Part shown: positions 53,138 to 63,477 of the stretch, piece by piece | How positions within the stretch are numbered: position 1 is the first letter of the stretch | Layout of the letters: each line of letters starts with the position of its first letter | Origin: Rhabditophanes sp. KR3021 | Lineage: Eukaryota > Nematoda > Chromadorea > Rhabditida > Alloionematidae | Direction: 5' to 3' | Length of the DNA stretch: 64,000 nucleotides | Assembly: GCA_963281155.1 (NCBI GenBank) | Contig: CAUJLY010000006.1 | Coordinates: forward strand, 2,294,001 to 2,358,000 | The notes under the pieces: generated by a model | Told to the model about the DNA's origin: nothing | Seen by the model: only the letters and a program-made list of their open reading frames with translations | Database searches by the model: none | Made by a program: the position numbers and the translations under genes

Positions 53138-53151
53138 ATTTCCATGGCAAC
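53138..53151. promoter_or_regulatory. X-box for RFX/DAF-19 upstream of ARL3
   Basis: ATTTCCATGGCAAC matches the nematode X-box consensus GTHNYYATRRNAAC at 13 of 14 positions. It lies 298 bp upstream of the ARL3 start codon, between ARL3 and the upstream JTB gene. RFX factor DAF-19 drives ciliary genes through such sites, usually within about 250 bp of the start, so this is slightly far but plausible. Confidence 0.6.
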
Positions 53152-53406
53152 GGTGTGTTTTAGAGCTGAGACAAAAAGGAACTCTTTAACCACAGATGTT
53201 GGTCTTATATGATATTAGCTTTAAGATGGCAACACGATAAAGCAGCGCTATACGATTATTAAAGTCATTTATTTAAGTTATATATTGTAAAAAAGAAAAT
53301 GAAAAATACAGTTTGTAAAATATTGCATGGAATAATTAATAGTTTGGACCGGTATGATATATCTTTCCAAGTTGCCGAAAGAACGAACTAATAATATGCT
53401 AGTTAT

Positions 53407-54058
53407 TTAGGGCAATATTGTGGATAATTTCATATAACCGACAGGCTTCTTGTTACTGCGATAGACAACAAGACTTGAAAATGCCACTGAACTGACAACA
53501 GTAAAGGCAAAAAAGATGTAAAATTGCTTGGCCGAGTTTTTACGTGGAACATCACATGCTTGGTAGATGAATTGATCCTCGGTTCCGCACTTGTGCTTTG
53601 AATAACCATTATTCTGCTTGCAAATAACTAAATCGTTGTTTTTGTTCGTTAAATGAAAACAAGAGATTACCTTTTAATTCCGTTGTTAAATCAGCCTCAT
53701 CGCATACTTTGCATGTATTAATCTGGAGAGGCGCTTTTTTATCATGGCACCTGACAGAAACTTTCTTGTTCTCTATTACAATTGCGGCATTTGGCGGAGC
53801 AGAAGCATCAGAATCATTATTTAATCCATGTTGAGTGTTTGCACTCAATTTTGTTGGTGCATTTAGTTTTTGGATATTAATAATCTGCGTATCTTTAGTA
53901 TAACTTTGTTCCTCCATATACTCCTCAGCAATAAATATTAATAAGGATAAACTAGAAAAAGACAAATAATTCAATAGATACCAAAGTAAATGCGAACTTT
54001 ACATTAATAAAACACTTATGTATGAAATCATCTGCTTGCGACTACATTTCTCAATCAT
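53407..54058 (-). CDS. JTB-like single-pass membrane protein
   Basis: Three exons on the minus strand, 54058..54003, 53951..53671 and 53627..53407, join in phases 2 and 1 and give 185 residues. Exon 1 and the start of exon 2 make a signal sequence (SVLLILSLLIFIAEEYMEEQ). The ectodomain holds six cysteines in the order C...CKVC...ICKQNNGYSKHKCG...QACD, then a TM segment (FYIFFAFTVVSSVAFSSLVV, about 145-165) and a short basic tail. This order, with a glycine-tyrosine between the inner cysteines and the TM soon after the last, is the JTB (jumping translocation breakpoint) plan; an acidic, low-complexity stretch of about 60 residues before the domain is longer than in human JTB. JTB has been linked to cytokinesis and mitochondria in mammals; its nematode role is unknown. 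Introns are 51 and 43 bp. Confidence 0.75.
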
Positions 54059-54761
54059 TCTTAAATAAATCAGTTAATTAGATCCAAAATAATAAGTATG
54101 CAATGATGACGTTGTATTTTTGTTTATTTTTGTCTTCTTGTAACGAATGTTAAATATCATCTGTCCAATAGATATATTAAGTTCAAAACCATGCACAATT
54201 CAATCAAATAACAGCATCTCGAATTTGTAACTGATAAGGAAGTTTCTATTAAAAGTTTGTTATTATTATGTGTCAATAAAAGTTTTTAATACTGTTATCT
54301 AAATTTCCAATACTCCCACAAAACTAAAGAAATCTTGTTTAGTTTGAAAAGATATATTTTAATTACTTTCAAACAAATAGATAATATTGATATCGCTAAG
54401 TGAAAATGGCGACGATGTGTTGGTATATACGAACGAGTATATTCCATCAGAAGTGTTTTAATTTGCACTAATTACTTTTCATATCCTTTTAAGTACATTT
54501 CTTTATATTTCACCAGCACCAATAATGACAATATTATTGTAGTTTTGCGCTAAGCCACATTGTGTCTTTAGTTTAGGACACATAATACGAGTTTTCAGAT
54601 GAAGACAAGACTCTTACTATCGATTGACTTCGTTTGCATATGTATATTGGTATGTGAATTTAGCTAATACAAATACCAAGCTTGTATCGTTACCAAAATA
54701 TATATTCTCTTCCCTTACTTCTTTATTTTTTATAATAATTATTGTTTTAGTTCACCCAACG
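54059..54761. other. Divergent promoter region, JTB and CCDC186
   Basis: About 700 bp shared by two divergent genes. An acceptor-like TTGTTTTAG ends at 54750, 11 bp before the CCDC186 start codon, and may be a spliced-leader site or the end of a 5' UTR intron. No other feature seen. Confidence 0.45.
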
Positions 54762-57101
54762 ATGCACGAAATACCACCTCAAAATGGAGTGTGTATGGAG
54801 GAAGGTGAAAATATATTAAAAAATAAGTTGGATATAGTAACAGCTGACATTCGTCTTTGCGCCATAAAAGATGAACTTGACAGGTTAGTTATTATTTGCC
54901 TGGTATGATTGATTACTCCTATCATTTAGCCTTCAACATAAACATAAAGATGTTTGTGCAACAAATATGGAGTTAGCTGAAAAGTTTAAAGAAATGGAGG
55001 GACTTGTTAAGGAATGGGAATCGAAATATGATATCCTAAAAGATAGTACAAGTACCAAAGAATTGCAATTTCAAACGTCTGTTCAGCAACTCACAACTAA
55101 AATGGAAGGAAATATTAATCAGATAACGGCAAAATTAAAAAATGCCGAAAATGATAAAAATATGGCAGTTATTAAGTATGCAACACGCGAGGCCGAAACA
55201 ATGAAACTGACGTCTACAGTTAATAAACTAAATGAAGAAGTCAAAGCCTTGACAGTTGAAAGGGATGCCTTAAAACATGGCAGTAGTCAACAGGTAGTCA
55301 CAGAGATGGCACAAATAATTGAAAGTCTAAAAGAAGAATTAGCGAAAGAGAAGAAGGATAATCAAAAGATAAGCTTAGAGTATGGGATGGCAGAAAAAAG
55401 AATTGCAGCTAGTCATACTTCAATCAAAGAGCTTAAAAGTAAAATGGATATGTTGATGAGCCAGGTTAACAACGTAACCGAAGAAAGAGATTCTGTGAAA
55501 AGTGAATCCAGAAACCTGCATTCACAAATTCAAGTTCTCGAAATTAAAATAAAGGAAATAGATTATCAACATACAGAAAAGTTAAATAGTAGGGATAAGC
55601 TGTATAGAGATATCATGGAAGAGATGAGTCGTCTTCGCAAATGAAAATGTGTCTCTAAATCAAAGTTTAAATGCATATGGTAGTGAAGGAGTGCAAAGTC
55701 AACTTGAACAAGAACTACTTCAAGATAAATTATCCGAAATGGAGGATAAAAATAAAGAGATGTCTGAAGAGTTAAATAGATTACGTGTACTTGAAAGTGA
55801 AATATCCAATATAAAGGCTGGTGCCAAGGAAGCGGAACAATTAAAAGTAGAGGCCTTTTTAGAAAAGGAACAGGCAGAGGTTGAGGCAGCCAATTGCAAA
55901 AACGAAACAGAAAGATTGCTAACAATTAACGCAAAATTGACAGAGCAAAATAGTCGGGTTGCTTCTGAAGCATTAAATTATAAAATTGATAAATTAGAAT
56001 GTGCCAAAAAGAGCAATCAGATGGAAATACAAATAAATGACCTCAAAACGCAGCTTATACAAATTTCCAAAAAGCTTGACAACAAAGATGAAGCAAACAA
56101 TCCAAATAAATGTAGTCAAATTGAAAATGGTTTGAAGGAAAACTTGATAGAACTTGAAACTAAGTTAAAAGATTGTGAAAATGAAAAAGCCATATTAAAG
56201 AAAAAATTCGCATCATATCAAAAAGAAATTAGAATAGAAACGCAAAAGTTACGGAAACAAATTGAAGTTTATGAGAAACAAAGTTTGAGTCCGATGTCAG
56301 CAATCGATGAAAGTAGTCAAAATGGGAAGGAGTCATTTTGCCCATCTGCAACATTGTCTAGGACGTCTTCGATTCAATCGTTTGAAACAGCTTCGGGATA
56401 CAGACTTTCATCTGCGCCATCTACAAACTCGCCAAACGGAGAAGATCGCGACAGTGCAAATAATTTAGATGTTTTCAATGCGCAAAGTGAGAAAGATATA
56501 AATGTACAACAAGCCATGATCCAAAAGATTGTTAAACTACAAAAGCAGCTTATAAAGAAGAAAGAAAAGATGGAGTTTTTAGATGAACACGTTACACAAT
56601 GTACAGAAGAATTAAAAAGAAAGACAAAAATAATTCAGAATTATGCATTGCGTGAAGAATCGGCAGCACTAAAGCCAATGAAAGAATCTTTAGAAGAGGT
56701 AAGTGCTTTGTTAATGATATTAAAAATATTTAACATGTCTTTAGATTTTAAATTTATATCCGGTTACTCAGGTAATACATAATTGTATCAGTTGTATTAG
56801 TACGTATTGTGTCGTAAATATATAAATGCCCTCCTTCAAACAAATAATAATTTCCTTTCATTTCTAGACAGCATACAAATCCAAAGAAACATCCTTGCCA
56901 CTCCTAGGAACCTGGTTCACAAGCAAAAGTAACACCAAGACAAATTTGCAAATATCAACTGATGTAAATGCACGACTACAAGCCCTAGTAGAAGATTTAT
57001 TGCTAAAAAATATGAAGCATAAAGAAATTATAGAACAACTGGAGAAAAAAATAGCCGATATAGAAAGAGAAAAACGGCAATTATACGCAGCTGCGGAGTA
57101 A
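54762..57101 (+). CDS. cccp-1: CCDC186/CCCP-1 coiled-coil protein of dense-core vesicle maturation
   Basis: Three exons, 54762..54883, 54930..56698 and 56868..57101, give about 707 residues if one extra A is dropped at 55639-55641, where the frame shifts (RLR then NENVSLNQ). The body is continuous coiled coil. The C-terminal block is diagnostic: KKEKMEFLDEHVTQCTEELKR, then KIIQNYALREESAAL, then LQISTDVNARLQALVEDLLL with KNMKHKEIIEQLE, close to the conserved end of CCDC186. In C. elegans CCCP-1 binds RAB-2 and acts at the trans-Golgi in sorting dense-core vesicle cargo. The stop codon TAA at 57099-57101 lies inside an inserted MULE transposon; before insertion the gene would have ended GAC ACT TGA, now at 60428-60436. 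The present product differs only in its last residues, but its 3' UTR now comes from the transposon. Confidence 0.85.
57088..57097. repeat. Target-site duplication, left copy
   Basis: CAGCTGCGGA directly precedes the left end of the MULE and is identical to the sequence directly after its right end. Nine to ten base pairs is the usual MULE duplication length. This copy lies in the last codons of CCDC186. Confidence 0.85.
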
Positions 57102-57119
57102 CATATCATTCGCCTCCCA

Positions 57120-57278
57120 GGCAAATGATTATACTATAGTATAACTATTAGCCCCCAGGCGAATGATAATGCTATAGTATAATCATTCGCCCTATTTTTA
57201 TTTTATAAGGCTAATGATTATACTATAGCATAATCATTTGCCTGGGCAGGCTAATGGTAACTAAAGTAACCATTCGCC
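57120..57278. repeat. Left array of near-palindromic subterminal repeats
   Basis: Four modules of 30-34 bp occur at 57120-57153, 57158-57191, 57209-57242 and 57249-57278. Each begins GGC(G/A/T)AATG, usually has TATAC-TATAG-TATAA at its centre, and ends CATT(C/T)GCC or a close variant, so each can fold on itself. CCCAGG/CCTGGG boxes separate them. Confidence 0.8.
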
Positions 57279-57505
57279 CTATAAATAATTTTTATGGTCT
57301 ATATTTAAGTGAAATATAATTGCTTTAAACAAATTCCTAATCGTTTTGACAATTTAACCCTCATTCAATGAAATTTAATTAACGGTTTATAAAAAATGAA
57401 CATAAAAAATATTTTTAAACTATCAGAAATTCAAAAGAAACAGATGTACTGATTAACCCTACTAACATAGAAACTAATTTCGCCTACTTCTAAGAACTCG
57501 TGCAT

Positions 57506-59858
57506 TTAAAGAAGGCTTAAAGACAACCTTTTCCACAATACTTTCAACTTCTGATTCCTCCTGTTTAAGGGTATCATTTTCTTTTTCATCTTCACTATTT
57601 CTTTGTCATCTTGGAGCTCGCTTACATATTTTTGAAAATTTTCAGGAATTAAATATTCACTGATTGTATTTAAGTATGTGTTTACATTGAGAAAGTTGTT
57701 ATCACTAAATTCTTTTTGTAATAAAGCAATTTTTTCCTCTCTATCCTTTGACTTTTTAACTTGCTTGGAAATGGCAAATTCAGGTGAGTGTTTAAATTTA
57801 TTCAATTTGTAAATTGTAAGCCGGACATCCTCATTTGCAGCTTTCAATAAATTCAGACATTTCAAGTAAGTACCATGGTGTGTAGCTAATGGATTAGTTT
57901 TAAGCCATCTATTGAATGATTCACATGAGTTAGTGCTTTTAACACGTTGTTGAAACTTGCATAATTTGGTTGCATGCTTTTCATTCTTAAACCAATTTTT
58001 ATCAACATAGTTGATCCATTTGGTTAGCTGGTTTATTTCAAAAGGAGTAAAATCTTCATTGGCTGTCATAATCATCTTATTTTTAATGATAGTCCATTGT
58101 TGAATCATTTGCCCGACTGGCACGTGGGGAGAGCAATAACCATACGAAACTTCTTATAAAAATCTGCAGACACGAGACTTCTATCGTCATTTCCATTAAA
58201 AGATGTTAACAAATGCTTAAGCCCAAGCTGATTCAATTTTTTTACCAAATTTTGGGCGTAGTGGAAATAGCAGTGTTTATGTAAAGTAGGATAATGTTTT
58301 TCAATAATTTTTATTGCAGCAGGTTCTTTATCAGTCATAAATACCTCTGGAAGTTCTTCACTAATTCCGAAACGTTGTAAGCACTTTTTAATTTCATTAA
58401 AAACGAAATCATAATCTTCGGTCTTACGGTGCTTCATCAAAGCATAAAATGCTGGTATAAATGTATTTCTCATTTCCCCTTCTTTATTTTCAATAATTTG
58501 AAACATAACGACGTAGAGTTGGGTGTATTTGTCAGGGGCCACAAAGAAAGTTCCATCAGCAAGTCTTAATTTTGATTTGGCATACAATTCGAGTACATCT
58601 CTTAACCAAAAATAACAATTGAATCCCCATCTTTTCCAACAACACGGAATGACATAGGTAACTGCTTATCATCTAAATAACCACATTCGTAAACTTCCTC
58701 GGCGTAATCATTATTTTCATTTTTTTTTTCGTTTGATCTAGATGAAGCAACTCTAAGATACCTTCCCTTATCTTTATACTGTCCTAACTTTATCTTCGAA
58801 TCTGCTGTACCGAGTTCAAGCCCATTGCATATGGTATCGACATTTTTAATCCCAATGGCATGTGCTATACGAGGCTTAATGAGGGGATTTGTGGCGTCAC
58901 GGCAAACACGCTTGTATTCATTATCGCCTATTTTTTCTTTGAATGTTATTGGCAAGCAACCATCAAAATGAACACCTTCTTGGCGAACCAAATTATATCC
59001 TTTCATCTTTAATAGTGGAATATTCGATTCGGGTTGCTTCTTCTTTTTACAAATTGAGCGACACTCTTTGCAGTACATAGTGGTTGTTGTTGTTGCATCT
59101 GGAGACAATTCAGTTCCTCTTCTAAAATAATTTGTATAAATTTAGTGAATATACGAAAATTTGTATATTGTATATTTAGTATTTGAATATTATTTATGTA
59201 TAATTTGCTTGAATTATTGTATTTATAATATGTGCTATTTTATTATTATATCATTTTATCTAGGATCCTCATTTGTACCACTTTGCCTATTTTAAATCTA
59301 CTTCATTTTAGTTTAGCTCCTTTCAGCTCTCATCCCAAAATCGTAAGTAGTGTATATATTATTATTGGCATTAGATGACCACGATTTTTTTGTAGATTAA
59401 TAAAGATCCTTTTGAATCCTGTTGTGTAACCCCTACTAGAAGCTTATTCAGGCTTTGAAACCAGTCAATTTTACTTTTTACTATTTATAGGCAGATAAAA
59501 AACATACTTCTTGGTAAACACATATCCCAATGGGTTAGCATAATTCGTTTGATCAGGAACGTATAAGAAAACATCCTTACAAAACTTTTCAGTTTTCATT
59601 CCAACTATAAATTGAGACTTAAATTGGACCTCCGAGTCAACATTTTTATAAGCTTCTTGTGCAAATAAAAGAAATTCCTCCTTTGTTCTTGTTAAAGGAA
59701 CTGATGCAGGAACAGTTGGTAAAGAATGGTGAGATGGAATGTTTTGACTTAAAATATTGCTTGAGCTTGGCTGTGGAAGAAGTGTCTCTGAACTTGCTCC
59801 AACAATGAAGGATTATTCCAAAGAGCTTCTAATATTTGACTGTCGGTAAAAGATGACA
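57506..59858 (-). pseudogene. MULE transposase, apparently broken by homopolymer shifts
   Basis: Read on the minus strand from an ATG at 59858. The N-terminal part (MSSFTDSQILEALWNNPSLL...) ends at an intron with donor AAGAA|GTATGT near 59488 and acceptor ATTTTAG near 59125; a Cys-rich DNA-binding-like part follows (MYCKECRSICKKKK). The catalytic core of a MULE transposase comes next: LADGTFFVAP (first D), VFMTDKEPAA (second D), the HKHCYFHYAQNL block, and NSCESFNRWLK (E). The frame breaks at about 59794 (AA run), 58608-58612 (five A on the plus strand) and 58126-58129 (four G). Each heals with one added base in the run, so the gene may in fact be intact and the breaks assembly errors. It would cut and paste the element by its terminal repeats. 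Confidence 0.75.
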
Positions 59859-60214
59859 TTTTAAAAGCAACCAACCACGATAATAGCAATTAAAGAAATG
59901 ATTTTAAAATTAAAGTATAAGTGTAGAAGGGGATTCTTATTATGAATTATTATACTATGAGGGATATAGATAGCCTCAATTACGCCTTAAAGATAAAAGT
60001 GTAACGATGACATTAACCACTTAAGGTATCTTATTTTATTAAATTGAATAGACTTCAATTACGCTTTAGAATAAAAGTGCGACGTTAGAATAAAACACTG
60101 GAGGTGCACTTATTTAATTAATTTTTAGAGTATTAAAACACAGTCATCAACCTTAGAAATAACCGCTCATATTCGAACCAAATAATTGAAACATTTGATG
60201 ATTTTCTTTATAAG

Positions 60215-60419
60215 GGCGAATGATTATATTATAGTATTATCATCTGCCTGGGCGAATTTTTTACTTAAAATAATGATTGGCCTGGGCGAATGATAATGCT
60301 ATAGTATAATCATTCGCCTGGGAGGCCAATGATTATTTTTTTGACATATTAGCCTCCCAGGCGAGTGATAATACTATAGTATAATTATTCGCCCTACCCA
60401 GGCGAGTGATAATATACCC
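60215..60419. repeat. Right array of near-palindromic subterminal repeats
   Basis: Modules occur at 60215-60248, 60251-60282, 60285-60318, 60324-60353 and 60360-60393, with a half module at 60401-60419 that forms the element's end. The module at 60285-60318 is identical to the left-array module at 57158-57191. Two modules (60251 and 60324) have degenerate centres. Confidence 0.8.
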
Positions 60420-60429
60420 CAGCTGCGGA
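60420..60429. repeat. Target-site duplication, right copy
   Basis: The second copy of CAGCTGCGGA follows the right end of the MULE. It is the cut-off continuation of the CCDC186 reading frame (GCT GCG GAC ACT TGA, stop at 60434-60436), followed by the former 3' UTR, which holds AATAAA near 60506. Confidence 0.85.
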
Positions 60430-60636
60430 CACTTGAATATATGGTTTAATGTCTTTTAAAAATATATATATTGTTAAATTATATCCACATAAATATACTC
60501 TATAATAAATATTAGTAGTTATAATAATTATTGGGTTCGTTTGATTTCTAATGACATCGTTTGTTAGACCAAAGACAAAATAATAATGCAGTACTATACA
60601 AATTTATTGGATATTTTATGGAAATATGCTGGTATG

Positions 60637-61368
60637 TTACTCAAATCTTCTAAAGTTAAGAATGGCAGTTGGGGTTCCGTCAGAAGCAGTAATTCCAAAA
60701 TCCTTGTATTTTAATGTTTTCAAAGCTTGAAAGTTCAATTTAGCCAGCAAATGTTGATTGGCAAGGGATGAAGTTTCAGAGATAATTCCCTGATTTCCCG
60801 AAAGTGACAAAAAATCATCCATAAAATTGACATGAGCCATTGCTTTGCCGATTCCGTTTCTTTGATAATCAGGATGAACACAACTGACTTCTCTACGAAT
60901 AATTTGGACTATATCCCTTGGAATCAACTTCCAAGTATCTTCTTTCAAAGTATACAATAAATTTCCCAAGTTAGCTACAAAGCACAAAGTATTATTAGAT
61001 AACCATATATTCTACCTTGATTAAAACGTACCCATCTTATCTTTAGCTTTGGTGCAACTTTCACAGAAAGCAATATCTTCTTCTTCAGCTGTAACATCGA
61101 TATCAGTTGGCCTTTTAGCAATGGTTATCAATCGACCACCAATAAGTTTGCTATCGTAATATGCAAGAAGCGAGAATCTTGACTCAATCATCTTTTCGAA
61201 AATTCTTGGATTGCTGGATTCCAAGATTTTGGCCACACAGTGATGGCAGATGGCGATACTACTACATAAAGGCTCACATTGGACAAAAATCTTCAACAAC
61301 TTTTCCTTGATCTCCGGAATATCCTCCATTTCGGGACGTTTGTAAGAAACTTTTTCCATGTCTATCAT
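60637..61368 (-). CDS. GNAT-family N-acetyltransferase
   Basis: Two exons on the minus strand, 61368..61032 and 60974..60637, join in phase 1 across a 57 bp intron and give 224 residues. The acetyl-CoA binding motif A is clear: SCVHPDYQRNGIGKAM at about residue 150-165, with the Q/R-x-x-G-x-G/A signature, preceded by the usual strand and followed by a helix and NQGIISETSSLANQHLLAKL, the family's catalytic-domain end with a G-F/N-F region. Residues 30-90 hold a FVQCEPLCSS stretch and a substrate-side strand, as in arylalkylamine or dopamine N-acetyltransferase-like GNATs of invertebrates. The substrate cannot be told from sequence. The protein is soluble. The gene converges on CCDC186, with the MULE between them. 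Confidence 0.85.
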
Positions 61369-62189
61369 ACCTCAAAAATAGAAAATATTAAATACAAGAA
61401 TGATATGATAAAGACTAATAGTTGATTATAAAAAAACTGAATTCACTTAAAAGCCACTTTCGTGTAAGATTTATTAAAATAATATGACATCAGGTAGTTT
61501 AAAGAAATCTTGAAATTGTATTCTAATGAGTTTAATGTGAATTCTCATTAGAAAGTAATTCATAGAGTAATTACACAAAATCATCAGCTGTCAGAAAACC
61601 TAAAAGATTGTCAGTTGGTACAAAAAATTCACGGTAAAAGTGTCACTTCGTACGAATATATCCTATTAATTATTGTGACATGGACATTCATGCAGATAGT
61701 TGACAATTTTAGCCCTTAAAATACCTTGGGTCTTTTTACAGTCTTTATTTTGTGATTAGATTTAAGATTAACTATCACCCCGCTTATAGATGAGAATCAT
61801 ATTAATGTTGTCAATATTAATGACAAAAAAATCATCAACATGTAGAATCTAATCTCCTTCCATTTAATATTCCCTAATTAGATATGAAAAAACTTTTGAT
61901 TAGTATCACTACACTTTAAACAACCAAAACATTGATATATTTTGTCTTTAATAATACGTTTACTCACAATCTTATCACATTTCCATAACCCTTTCACTCA
62001 AACCATTAAAATTACTAATATTGCCTGAGAGAGCATTGGACTTTTTAGTGTTTACTGATGGGGATGGATATAATGGTAACGTCAAATAACATTAACATCT
62101 TTTTTTGGGTTCATTACAAAATTAGTAGTACTAAGTTTTGGCCTTTTGGATAAAGAAAAAGATTTAGAAGCATGGATATGTTTGGAATT
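61369..62189. other. Divergent intergenic region
   Basis: About 820 bp between the GNAT gene (-) and the secreted-protein gene (+). AT-rich, no exon or RNA gene seen. A GATA-type TTATCA occurs near 61971. Confidence 0.5.
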
Positions 62190-62197
62190 TATAAAAG
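62190..62197 (+). promoter_or_regulatory. TATA box of the secreted Cys-rich gene
   Basis: TATAAAAG lies 44-51 bp upstream of the start codon, where a TATA box would give a very short 5' UTR. Confidence 0.45.
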
Positions 62198-62240
62198 CTT
62201 TCAATATCATCTTCTTACCATTACTTAAACTCAATTTTTC

Positions 62241-63173
62241 ATGAACTACTCCCGACTATTTTGTGTCTTAACTATTTTTTTGGCCTTATGGAATCAATCA
62301 GAGGGAAACGACGAAGTCATTAGGAAAGATAAATTCGTACATGACATGACTTCAAATATTTCCTCTTGTTTGCTCAAATGCAAGGATAATCATATGAAGG
62401 AGGTAATTATTGTTTTAGTGTTAATAAAGCAATTTGTTTCTTTTTTTAATAATATTTATTTTTAACTTCAATTAGATGGATAACGAATGGTCCGCCAAGT
62501 TTGTTTTTCCTCTTTTATCGTTACTTCATAACAATCAGACGTTAGAAGCGGCTTATGATCGTGCATATAATACTTGTCAGTAAGTTTATTAGTACCTTTT
62601 AAATACTCCCCTCACCAATTTTATGATTTGAACGACTTTTTGTTTTTTAGTTCTATTTATGAGTATGGACAATGTTTGAATAGTTGTCCTGAGTCAATTG
62701 AACGTAAAATTATGAAAAGGGGAAATGAACCATGGGAGGACATGTGTAAAAATTTAAAAAGTTTAAAAAATCATTTTAAATGTTGGAAAGATAATATCGA
62801 GGCCTTAGCTAATTCCTGCAGATTAGAAGGTGACATAGTAAGAGAACGAATGAAATCATTTGCCCTAAACTTTAGTATTGAAGTTGTTGAGAATGTATGT
62901 AAAGCTGTCAATTTAATGAATGAATGTGCCATCAAAGAATATGGTTCCTTATGCGGGGAAGTTACCAGTACTCTTCTCAAACGCTTTCACCTCAATGATC
63001 AACTCGCATTCAGGGATATTTTAAAAATGAGGTGGAACAAAATTCCTAAAGAATGTGAAAGCACCAGTCTACACAATCAAACTCTCCTACTAAAAAACCA
63101 CTCAACTAAGCCAACATTTGTTTTCAAATTATTTGTCTTCTCAATTCTTTCAAAAATAATGTTTCAACAATAA
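62241..63173 (+). CDS. Secreted Cys-rich protein, CPG4/DUF19-like
   Basis: Three exons, 62241..62402, 62476..62579 and 62651..63173, join in phases 0 and 2 and give 262 residues. The signal peptide is MNYSRLFCVLTIFLALWNQSEG. About ten cysteines follow in the spacing SSCLLKCKDN, NTCH, QCLNSCPES, DMCKNL, FKCWKDN, NSCRLEG, NVCKAVN, NECAIKEYGSLCGEV, which is like the nematode chondroitin-proteoglycan-4 and DUF19 helical domains. The end is hydrophobic (FVFKLFVFSILSKIMFQQ) and could be a GPI signal. The sequence has three or more N-glycosylation sites (NIS, NQT, NFS). It resembles the gene at 31.1-32.1 kb in plan but not closely in sequence. Confidence 0.8.
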
Positions 63174-63477
63174 TATTATTGTCTCCCATCCAAATAAATC
63201 ATTAACAGTGGAAATTTTTTTATTAATTTAGAAATAAAAACGATAACAGGAAACAAAAATAATAAATTATTATCAAAATCCTGCAAGATTGTTTATATTA
63301 TGCTAAACAAAAATTGTTTCAGTTTTGGTCAAGGTTGTGGTTGACTTTGTTGGTAGATGGTGGTGCAAAATAACTTGGTAAACTTTATCAGGAAAATAGG
63401 GTATTGTGTTGGAGTTTGTATGAGTTTCAATATTAATTGAGATAAATATTTGGAAAGTTCATTGACAAAGTTAAGAA
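63174..63477. other. Intergenic between convergent genes
   Basis: AT-rich spacer holding the 3' UTRs of the secreted Cys-rich gene (+) and the Y-box gene (-). Nothing else seen. Confidence 0.5.

Larger units (their letters stand above)
57098..60419 (-). mobile_element. Complete Mutator-like (MULE) DNA transposon
   Basis: The element is 3,322 bp long and is flanked by a 10 bp target-site duplication. Its ends are related in inverted orientation (left GTAACATATCATTCGCC, right complement GGGTATATTATCACTCGCC). Inside the ends are arrays of near-palindromic repeats, and the centre carries a minus-strand transposase with a MULE catalytic core. The identical duplication implies a recent insertion. 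It entered the last coding codons of CCDC186 and lies between that gene and the convergent GNAT gene. Confidence 0.88.

Noticed and set aside
55625..55700. A 36-60 bp intron at the CCDC186 frame change
   Set aside because: Possible donors are weak, and the skipped stretch (NENVSLNQSLN) reads as good coiled coil, so a homopolymer indel is more likely.
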